This document shows positions 50,090-59,164 of a stretch of DNA of 64,000 nucleotides, piece after piece; within the stretch, counting starts at the first letter, position 1, and each line of letters opens with the position of its first letter. The notes beneath the pieces were generated by a model. That model searched no databases. It saw nothing but the letters and a program-made list of their open reading frames with translations, and was not told the DNA's origin. Origin of the DNA: Magnaporthiopsis rhizophila (taxonomy: Eukaryota; Ascomycota; Sordariomycetes; Magnaporthales; Magnaporthaceae). The DNA lies in NCBI GenBank assembly GCA_003049465.1, contig PYSS01000074.1:1-64000 (forward strand), written 5' to 3'. The translations under genes were made by a program, and so were the position numbers.

Positions 50090-50583
50090 TATTACAAATA
50101 ATTTTTTGCTTTTAAGGTAAAATATATTAAAAAAAATGTTAAACAGTATAATTTTCACAAGGTTATTTGTGCTGGAAAACTAAAATAATAATAAAGGTTT
50201 CGGTTATTTGCCCAAAGGATTATTTTGAAACTAATTTAAATTAACTAATACTAAAGCTTTAGTCAAAAATTACCCAACACAATAAAAAACCTTTACCTTT
50301 ATATATCCGTAACCTTTCCGTACCATATTTTTTTGGATTTATTGCTTTGTTGCAAATCCATAAATCCTTGGATCTGTTGCTTTGCTGCAAATCCACAAAT
50401 TTTTAAATCTGTTGCTTTGCTGCAGATCCACAGATCCTAATTAGGTAAATACCTGGTTACGTAACTTTTTGCACCGTTCTGGCCTTAATCATTCAGCCCT
50501 TGGCTTTCATAACTGCGGGGTAAAGGCGTTGTGCTGGGGGTTAGCCCCAGCCCTTCTGCCCCCTGCCAGCTGTGGTCGTAACA
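50090..50583 (-). repeat. E6 5' LTR (494 bp), U3 with 3 x 35-bp repeats
   Basis: Plus strand starts TATTACAAATAATTTTTTGC and ends GTGGTCGTAACA. Units start at 50333, 50368 and 50403. Each has TGGATCTG...CAGATCCA-type arms around a GCTTTGCTG loop, best preserved in the third copy. Confidence 0.92.
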
Positions 50584-50660
50584 GCCTTTACCCCGCAATC
50601 GCGCAGGCCAAGGGCCCCGCAACCAAGGCCAGGCTGTAGGAGAGTCACGTGACCTAGGGT

Positions 50661-50690
50661 GATCTGTGATCTGCTGGCAGATCACAGATC
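50661..50690. promoter_or_regulatory. 30-bp near-perfect palindrome in U3 of solo LTR E7
   Basis: Two 14-base arms, GATCTGTGATCTGC and GCAGATCACAGATC, with a 2-base spacer. It lies about 70 bp upstream of a TATA-like box, so it may be a binding site for a dimeric regulator of the retrotransposon promoter. That role is inferred. Confidence 0.6.
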
Positions 50691-50704
50691 AAAGGAAAAG
50701 GATA

Positions 50705-50732
50705 ATCTGTGATCTGTGAGCAGATCACAGAT
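50705..50732. promoter_or_regulatory. Second inverted repeat in U3 of E7
   Basis: Arms ATCTGTGATCTG and CAGATCACAGAT (12 bases each) with a 4-base spacer. It is a variant copy of the upstream palindrome, spaced 43-44 bp from it (centre to centre), about four helical turns. Confidence 0.6.
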
Positions 50733-50761
50733 CAAGGAACCTAATAAGGAGGTCGTCCACC

Positions 50762-50770
50762 TATAAATAA
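50762..50770 (+). promoter_or_regulatory. TATA-like box of solo LTR E7
   Basis: TATAAATAA downstream of the two palindromes and upstream of the conserved TTAACTGA...TCAATTAA hairpin, placing the U3/R border nearby. Equivalent TATATAAGG boxes occur at the same relative place in the other LTRs. Confidence 0.55.
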
Positions 50771-51704
50771 AGGAAGGACTTCCGGGCAAACAGGTAATCT
50801 TAACTGAGGCTTCGGCATCAATTAACCTAAATTAGCTCCAAAGCATCCCTTTAAGCAAGCAATAACAAACAACGTTCCTACCAGACCCCAGATCACGTGC
50901 AAGGCGACCTTGCAAAACCAGTACTGCTCAATACCGCCCCTAGGTGCCCTACCCTAGAAGCAGAAGGTCTGTGATTATAACACAGGCACCCAACCCCCTG
51001 CCCCTGTATCATATCTTTTAATATTAAATAGCTACGGATCCCATATAACCAAAAAATTTATACTTTTTTACTTACAAAATAACATTTATTTATTATATTT
51101 ACCTGCCTATACCTCCCATATTTTGCAACCTTTGGATTTATCCATTTTCAGCCCTTTCAAATATGCTTACCGCCAAAAATTAGGATCCCAAGCTTTATTT
51201 ACCTGCTTTACAGTAATAAAAAAACGTTAATTTTTAAACGCTTATATTTATATATATACTAAAACCTTTATCCTTTAGATAATTGTATCAGGGTGGCAGG
51301 CAACCGGCTTTTGGTTATAAAATCCGCTTAAACTGCTTATAAACCGGCTTTTGCTTAAAAATTCCAGCCGAAACGGCTAATAATCCGCAATTCAACAATA
51401 TGCTAAAAATAACAGGGCCAAAACACATTCAAGGATCATTTTGTGGCTATCCCAAATTGGCTAGAAAACTTTTAAATAAAGCTAAATTTAGCCAGCCAAA
51501 TAAATACTTTTTAAAACCTAACCCTGCAAAATTCCATAGCATAATTTTTTTCCAAAAGGTTCAAAAAAGGTACAAAATGCATAAATTCAAACTAATTATG
51601 GTTTAACAAAAAATCAGGCAATTAAAAGCCAAATTAAAGGCGCAGCGCCTTTATAAAAAAAAAGGGTTATACCGGACCCTAACCAGGCCTTTATAAATAT
51701 ATGC

Positions 51705-52170
51705 TGTTATAATCACAGGCCTTCTGCTCCTAGGATAAGGCACCTAGGGGCGGTACTGAGCAGTACTGGGTTGCAAGATCGCCTTGCACAAAGTTTGGGG
51801 TCTCGATAGGACAATTATCTGTTATTGCTTGCCCAAAAGGGTGCTTTGGAGCTAATTTAGGTTAATTAATGCCGAAACTTCAGTTAAAATCTAACCAATA
51901 CAGTAGGGAACCCTTCCTTATATACCCTAAACTTCCTTATTATATCCGTACTATATTTGTTATGTTTATAATAAACATATTATTGTGCTATATTTGTTAT
52001 ATTCGTAACAAACATATCACCTGTATTTAAATAAATGCCTAATTATATAATTTCTTATACTAGCTTGGCTTTTAATTATTCGGCCTTTAGCCTTTATAAT
52101 TGCAGGGTAAGGGTATTCCGTTAGGGTTTAGCCTTAGCCCCTTTATTTTTTGCCTATTATGGTTATAATA
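51705..52170 (-). repeat. E8 3' LTR (466 bp)
   Basis: Plus strand starts TGTTATAATCACAGGCC and ends GGTTATAATA. The U5-type end is GC-preserved while the rest is AT-shifted. Confidence 0.92.
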
Positions 52171-52208
52171 TTAGGTTTTTTTTTTAAGCCAAATTTTTTT
52201 GGCCATAT

Positions 52209-52815
52209 TTGCAGCCCTTTTTTTCCGTTAATGGTAATACTTTTCCTTTTTTACCAATTTTCATTTTTTTTTTAACAAAATGTTCGGCAGGATACAAAAG
52301 TATAAACCGGCATTCTCGATTATTTATTAGAATAACCTTTTGGTTTTTATTATTTTATCCTTTTTTATTATACCTTTTTGTTCCAATTGTAAGGCCGATG
52401 GTTTTTCCCAATATAATGTATCCTTGCGCAATTATTTGTATTACGATCGGTGCGTTCGGTTTGAACGTTTTTATTACGATATTTTTGGCCCGTCCCCCGA
52501 GCACCTCCTTATTTATAGCACCCAGCATACCCGTATAAAAAAAAAACTGAAAGCCGCCAAAAAAAAACCTCGGTTAATTAATGCAAAAATCGAGCGCTTT
52601 TGCAAATAAAAAAAATAGTGGTATAAAAAATTAACCCGTGCAATTTGTTGCAAAATTAGCAATATTAAAAAACTGGAACAAATTAAGCGGGAAAAGGCCA
52701 AAAAGGCGGTTATATAAGCCCCTAATGCACCTTCCGACCTGCTAATCCCCGATTTTCCTCTGTTATTTCCAAGCTGGGCCAATTATAGGATTAATCCTAA
52801 TTTATTGGCCCTGTT
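52209..52815 (+). pseudogene. E8 antisense ORF, mostly readable with two stops
   Basis: Antisense to E8 gag-pol. Piece 52340-52609 includes VRFERFYYDIFGPSPEHLLI and KKLKAAKKKPRLINAKIERF. After stops it continues with the conserved core (KLTRAICCKISNIKKLEQIK) and ends NLLALF at about 52815. A second frame over 52209-52538 is open but does not match the family. Same place as in the other six elements. Confidence 0.6.
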
Positions 52816-52879
52816 TTAACCAGGTAAATTATTTTGGTACGGGCATTTCGAGCCAAAATCCAAATTTTGGCATTAGAGT

Positions 52880-55800
52880 TAACTTTTTACCAAAAGCTTT
52901 CTGCTGGTACTTTTTAAAAACTTTTGGCGCACCCTTTAGGTTTATTTTTTCCTTTTATATGCTTTTTTCAATTTTGTACCTTGCTTATTTAACTAAATAA
53001 TGCTTAATTTTATTAATAATATTTTTATTCAGGATTTTTTCGATTTTGTACTTTTATTTTGGGTCGATTTTTATTAATTTGTTATTTTTAAACCCCGATA
53101 ATACTGGTTTGAATAAATCGATATAAAAAACCGGATAGTTTTTTATGGTTGGTGGCAGCTGAAATTTGTAATTAATATCGGAAACCTTTTTTAGGATTTT
53201 GAACAGTTCTAATTTTTTATAATTTAATTTATTATTTGATCGTTTTGTTTTAATATTATATCGAAAAAGATAAATGTTATTCCTTTTTTTAAAAATTGGT
53301 TTTTCGATTTTTTTGTTAACCTGTTTAAATATATGGTATTGCAATTTTTTTAGCTTTATTTGAAAATTTTTATATAGTTTAATAAATTTTTTTACCTGTA
53401 TTTTTGCTATTAAAATATATGGTTCTGCCCTAGGTTTTTTATATACCGTAAATATAAACCCGTAATTTGCATAAAATAATATGGTTTTTATATTTTTGTA
53501 CATTAAATTATTATATACAAATTGTGCTATAAGAAATAATTATATCCAATTATTTTATTTATAATTAATAAAATAATATAAATACTGCTTTATAATTTGG
53601 TTTATTCGTTTTATTTATTTATCCGTTTAAAAATAATATGTTATAAAAAAGGCATATTTTGCATTTAGGTTGGTTATAAGCTATTTTTAAAATTTGCTAT
53701 TAAATAATTTGTTTCTGTTCGTAATTATATATTTTAATATTTTATATTTTACAATTATATTTCAAATAAAAATATAAATTAGTTTTATAGTTTTTGCATT
53801 TTTTTTAAACGATAAATATATAGCATATTTAATAAATCGGTTAATTATTATTATAATATTATTGTACTGGATATTTGTAAAGGGTTTTTTTAATTTAAAT
53901 AACCCTATAACAAAATCTGTTATAACTTTTTGCCAAATTTTATTAAATATTAGCAAAGGCTAAAATAATTCGTAAGGTTTATATTTGTTTGTTTTATTTT
54001 TTGCACAACTTTTATAATTTTTAATTATTTTTTGCATTTTGGCGCAGGTTTTTATGAACCCGTAATATTGCCAAAAAATTTTCCAGGTTTTTATAATTTT
54101 TTGATATCCGTATACTAACCGGCCGTAAATTTGTTAAATTTTTTCCGGAATCCATTTTTTTCTAAAATATAATTTTTATTAATATTTATTATACTAAAAC
54201 CAAAAACCCATCTGGTTTTTGTGCTAAAATTATGTATATTTTTGGTAGCATTTTATTTTTATAATCCGATCAGCGGTTCAAAGCATTTATTTGGCTGTTT
54301 TCCGATCCTTTTTTATATTTAATCCTAAAATTATAATTTTGGAAAAACTAATTTTACCAAATTTGTTATTTATTTAGCATTTGGCAAATAATAAAATGTG
54401 CCACGTTTTTATAATCCGTATAAACCATAATTTAATAATTTGTTTGGTACAAATATATTTTCCATTCCTCCAATGCTCGGATAATAATTATAAACTTTTT
54501 ATCGTAAATTGGATAATTTAATTTCGGTTTATTAAATTTATATAATAAAAAAATATAAGGATGCAGCTTTTTATTACTATTTTATTAATTAAATTGGGCT
54601 CCGATTACAAAATCCAATATATTAATTTTAATTTTAAAAGGTTTATTTGGGTTTGGTAAAATTAATATTAATTTTTATATTATTATTTTTTTTAATAAAT
54701 TAAAAGCTTTTTATTTTTGCGTTTTTTAATAAAACTGATAATTATTTTTGGTAAAATTTATAAATAAAAGCATTATTTTGTTAAAATTCCGGATAAACTA
54801 TCGGTAAAAGTTCAAAAAACCCAAAAAGCTTTGTATTTTTTTAATATTGGTGGGTTTGGGTTATTTTTTTACTATTTGCATTTTTTTTAATTTTATCCGT
54901 ACCTAACCCGGTATAACCATATATTTTAAAAAAATAATTTCTTGTATATACCATATGCATTTTTCGGATTTAATTAGAAGTTTTGCATTTTGCAATTTTT
55001 GCAAAACCTTATGCATATACTCCTTATATTTTTCCAGCATTTTTAAAAAAATTAGGATATTATTTAAATAGGCAAATGCATAAATATTTAGGCACTTTTA
55101 TAATATATAATTAATTATTTGCTGGAACGTGGCTGGTATATTGGTAAACCCGAAAATTATTATTAGTAATTTGTATATTCTTAACCGGGTTTGGAAAGCA
55201 GTTTTTCATTTATCTCCTTTTTTAATTTTTAGCAGGTTATATGCTTTGCATAAGTCCAAAGCTATAAACTATTTGGTTTTGCCGAGCTTATTTTATAATT
55301 TGTTAATAAAAAGCAAAAAATATCGGTTTTTTATTATAGCCTTATTTAGCGGACGGTAATCGATATACATTTATTTTTTTCCGTTTTTTTTGGGAACAAA
55401 TAATATTTTATATCTTATAAAGGAATCCGAAAATCGAATAATATTTTGTTCCAGGTTTTCTGTAAATTATTTTTATAATAACCTTTGCTGTTTGGGGTTT
55501 AACCGGTATAATTTTTGGTAATTAAATTATGCTTTTGGTTTAAGCTTAATTTTATAATCGAACGGTCCATATTTCGGAAGCCCTATTTTTAAATTTTTTT
55601 GGAACAACCTCCAGTACCGATAATATTTTTCAGAAACATTTTTTAAATGCTGGCATGCTTATTTATTAGGCTAACCATAATCCTGGTTGCAATCTTTTAT
55701 TATTTTTATTTTTTGGTTATATTTTTTTTATAGCCTGTTTTTTATCCTTGGGATTTTTTATTATTAAGGTTAATATTGCTATAGGTGCAAATTTATTAGT

Positions 55801-58400
55801 ATAATTCGTTAAAATTAATTGCTAAATCCTGCTGTTATTATAACAATCCTGTTTGGCTTTTGTTTTTTATGGTTCGGGGCCTGTGGTTATTAAGCTTTTT
55901 TATTTCCCGATGGTGACTTTTTTTATTAAATTTCCTCCAAAATCCAGTTTATTAGGGGATTAAACTTTTTAAACCAGGGGAAATCCAAAATTAGGTTCTT
56001 TCTTTTTATATTTATAATATTTAGGGTAATTTTGCAAATTTTTCCTATAATTTTAAACCTAAATTAATTTATTTTCGAATTAATTATTTTATTATTATAA
56101 ATAATTGGTTTTTTTTCCACGGTTCCAAAATTGTATGGTTATTATTTTTATTATGTTAGTATACCATACTTTGCTATTATTTTTAGTGCAATATAATTTT
56201 TGTTAGATCCGTAATTGATTATTATTATTATTATTTTTGCTATTTAATTATTTTCCTGATATAAAATAAATAATTTGCTATAATTTTTGCTAGGATTTTT
56301 TTGATTTATTTTTTTTTTGTCCATACCGAGCCCTTGTTTCGGTAAAATACCCTAATTTTTTGGCTTATACTGATAATTGGGGTGAAATTATTTAATTTGC
56401 CAATTTTTGGCCTTTTTTTTAGCATAACATTTATACTCCGGTTTTTGGCAAACGTAATATAGCAATAACCCTGTTATATATATTATAAAATAATAGGGTG
56501 CTAAAGCAAATACTGCTGTTTTTTTGAAACGGTTGCGGGATACGATTTGCTATTTAGGCAATTATTATTCCTGTTTTGGCAGGCCTTGGGGTTTTTCGCC
56601 GTTTTTTATTAAAAACCAATCATTTTTTAGCTTTTTGGGCAAATAATTATTATAACCGTAATATAAATATTTTGTCCAAAAAATTTTTGCATACCTTTTG
56701 TTATCCATCGCTAAATTTGTATAATTTTTATTAATTATATAGTTTTATTGGTATAAAAATGGATCATTTTTTTAATACCGTACTTGGTGCATATTTTTTC
56801 CGTAATAAATAACGGTTTGATTATTTTGGCCCTAATTCAGGTGCTAATTATTATTTTCCACCATGGGCACCCTGCGGTATAATTTGCAATTTTCAAATTT
56901 TTCCGAATTATTGGGCCATATTTTAAATAATAAATATACCGGCACCTTATAAATATAGGTGTAAATTTTTTGGTGGGATACTTTATTTTTATTGCTAATT
57001 ATAATATACGTTTTTTTTACCCGTTATTTTTATGCTTTATTTTTTATATTTTTTGGGTTTTTTTTTTTGCGTATATCCAGAATTTGCCCAGTTCGAAACC
57101 TTTATTATTCGGCCCTTTAGTTAAATATATTTAGCTAAGCAGTTTTTGGTCGAAATTCCTTTTATTATCCTTAATTAATATGTTCGATACTCCGTTTTGG
57201 ATCGATAGGCCTTTAAATATTATTAGGGCTTATTGGAGGGCGTATTATTCTTTTTGTAAGGTTTTAAAATTATTGCCAGGGGTGGTTTCCCGCTTTTTTT
57301 ATTTTTTTAATTTTTCAAATTTGGCTATTATGGGTACCCTATTTAACCTATCGATCCGTCGGATAATAACCAAATATTATTAAAAATATTAACCTAACCT
57401 ATCCTTATTTAATTTATGCATGAAACATTTATTATTAAAGCAATAAATTTAGCTAAATAAAGCTTTTAAACATAGGGTTTTTTCCTGGTCCGTGCATTAA
57501 ATAGTTACAAATTATTTTTGGGGATAATTTTTTTTGATATATTTTTATTATCCGTATTTAAAACACCTTTCGTTTTTAGCATTTTGCTATTTAATATACT
57601 TTTGTTTTTTGTGTTTTTTTTTTATTACTGGGGGTATATAACCTTTGCGGATAAATTTATAAATTTCGAATGCATTTTATACATAATAAATTATTATTAT
57701 TTAACTTTTTTCTGGTTTGCTTTATTATTTTGTTGCGCTAATTGGAATTGTTAAACCTTTTTTTCCAAGTATCATTTATATAATTTATTATTAATACGGA
57801 TAGCTTTGGTAATATAATTAACAAAATTTTTGGGCCTTTTTTTTGGCCAATTTATTTTTTATATTATTTTTTAATTTTTGGTAAAACTGAAATATTTTGG
57901 TATTTTCCGTCCAGTTAAATTTATTAATAAATTATTGGAATTTAGCGGTATAAATAAATATTGGGCCTTTTTGGTGCAGCTAAAATAGCTTTTTTTGGTT
58001 ACCCGTTTTTTGTTCACTTATCCAAACATTTTGGTAATTTTTTTGCCAAACTTTTCAAAATTTGCAAAAATTAGTTTAATAAATTTGCTCGATTTGTTAT
58101 TTTTTTTAAAATAATCAGCCCATACAGGCTCAAACCAGTCCTTAATTTTGCTATTAAAGCAAATAGCGGTATAAACCATTTTTTAATAATTATTTTGAAA
58201 ATTATTCTGATAAAACTTAAAATAATTTTTATATTTCGTGAAAAAAGTTTTAAATTTGCCTTTTTTCTTATTATATTTGTTTGGAATAAAAAACTTATAA
58301 ATAAAAATAATTTTGGGCTGCTTTTTAAATTCCTCGAACTTTTTGATAAAGGTTTTTAAAGCTAAGGCAGGATTATTATAATCCGTGCTATTAATAGTGA
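52880..58400 (-). pseudogene. E8 gag-pol remnant
   Basis: Minus strand: gag about 58400-57400, protease about 56200-55900, RT about 55580-54790 with YLNN at 55070-55059, RNase H, integrase about 54230-53060, chromodomain about 53060-52880. The integrase C-terminus 53503-53054 is open for 149 codons (YKNIKTILFYANYGFIFTVY, ending ...NNKLIKIDPK), and 53956-53762 holds the core start (VIGLFKLKK). The open stretches are chance survivors; the frame is broken elsewhere. Confidence 0.82.
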
Positions 58401-58482
58401 TAATCTCGATTTTTTTGGCTGCGGTTGCTATAATTGCTATTGTTTATTATTTCCGGTAAATACTGAATAGGATCAGTTAAAA

Positions 58483-58948
58483 TATTACAATTATAAGCCT
58501 TTTGCTTTTAGGATAGGGTATTTAAAGGCGGTACTAAGCAGTACTGGATTGCAAGGTTGCCTTGCACAAGGTTTGGGGTTTCGATAGGATAATTATTTAT
58601 TATTATTTGCCCAAAAGGGTATTTTAAAACTAATTTAGGTTAATTAATGCCAAAATTTTAATTAAAATTTAACCAATACAGTAAAAAACCCTTCCTTATA
58701 TACCCTAAATTTTTTTATTATGCCCGTGCTATATTTATTATGTTTATAACAAACATATCACTGTGCTATGTTTGTTATATTCGTAATAAACATATTATTT
58801 GTGCTTAGGTAAGTGCTTAATCACGTGATTTCCTGTGCCAGCTTGGCTTTTAGTTATTCGGCCCTTGGCCTTTATAATTGCGGGGTAAGGGCGTTCCGCT
58901 GGGGTTTAGCCCCAGCCCCTCTGTCCCCTGCCTGCTGTGGTCGTAACA
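58483..58948 (-). repeat. E8 5' LTR (466 bp)
   Basis: Plus strand starts TATTACAATTATAAGCC and ends TGTGGTCGTAACA. AGGATCAGTTAAAA just to its left (58469-58482) is the primer-site complement seen in the other elements. Confidence 0.92.
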
Positions 58949-59120
58949 TATGCCGAATTGCAAAAACAAAAAATAAAATTATAAAAGTGGATAAAAGTGC
59001 ATCTGAAAGCGCGGGAGAATCTGATTAGGAATTAGTACACTTTTGTATTATGGTTGGTTAAATAAAGGTAGATATTTACAATTAAATACACCGGGGTTGG
59101 TGGTAAAGTGGATTTGGCCG

Positions 59121-59162
59121 GGTGGCCGGAAGGGGGGGTGGCCGATAGGGGGTGCACCGACT
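59121..59162 (+). repeat. P2 3' terminal inverted repeat (42 bp)
   Basis: Ends GGGGGTGCACCGACT, followed by TA. It pairs with 20631-20672 with three transition differences. Confidence 0.9.
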
Positions 59163-59164
59163 TA

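Larger units (their letters stand above)
43320..50583 (-). mobile_element. E6: Ty3/Gypsy chromodomain retrotransposon inserted in solo LTR E7
   Basis: 7264 bp, 494-bp LTRs at 43320-43813 (3') and 50090-50583 (5'), perfect TSD GCCTT at 43315-43319 and 50584-50588. The U3 core is three tandem 35-bp units, unlike any other copy here. Domain order is standard; heavily AT-shifted. Confidence 0.93.
43257..50982 (+). mobile_element. E7: solo LTR, subtype B, split by E6
   Basis: Pieces 43257-43319 and 50589-50982 give a 457-bp LTR beginning TGTTACAACCATAGCTGG and ending GATTATAACA. The TSD CAGGC is at 43252-43256 and 50983-50987. No internal region is present, so it is a product of LTR-LTR recombination. 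It is the least mutated LTR in the window and keeps many CA dinucleotides, as expected for a short repeat. It is inserted in P2 transposase. Confidence 0.9.
51705..58948 (-). mobile_element. E8: Ty3/Gypsy chromodomain retrotransposon, subtype B, in P2
   Basis: 7244 bp, 466-bp LTRs at 51705-52170 (3') and 58483-58948 (5'), perfect TSD TATGC at 51700-51704 and 58949-58953. Removing it joins the P2 transposase C-terminus into the same sequence seen uninterrupted in P1 near 130-200. Its gag side and LTR ends resemble E1. Confidence 0.93.
20776..59061 (+). pseudogene. P2 transposase (pogo/Fot1-like), split into four pieces
   Basis: DDE transposase remnant. The start codon at 20776-20778 now reads ATA. 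It is followed by KQYTKKDVERAVEAVQAKI, then SKTA and RTTL...TGSLPG, an HTH_psq DNA-binding start. The second piece (42687-43256) includes EFTVTNN and a W-L-K-FLP-like run. The third (50988-51704) holds LLILNSYGSHI, where the catalytic Asp of the usual D-G-H-G-S-H reads Asn, then YLLYLPAYTSHILQPLD and FSPFKYAYRQKL. The fourth encodes IIKVDKSASESAGESD and a TAG where P1 reads on. The family stop is at 59059-59061. Inactive. Confidence 0.85.
20631..59162 (+). mobile_element. P2: pogo/Fot1-like DNA transposon carrying a nested retrotransposon stack
   Basis: Own segments are 20631-20990, 42687-43256, 50988-51704 and 58954-59162, together about 1.86 kb (Fot1-like size). TA flanks both ends (20629-20630, 59163-59164). 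The 42-bp terminal inverted repeats differ at only three positions, all transitions. Interruptions are E3, solo LTR E7 (itself holding E6) and E8, each with its own TSD, so the P2 pieces join without loss. It is inserted in the NACHT region of an NLR gene. Despite being the older host insertion, its pieces keep more G+C than the elements inside it. Confidence 0.92.

Noticed and set aside
58813..59028. 71-codon ORF across 58948
   Set aside because: Chimera of the E8 LTR and the P2 transposase C-terminus; only the last ~25 codons are real transposase.
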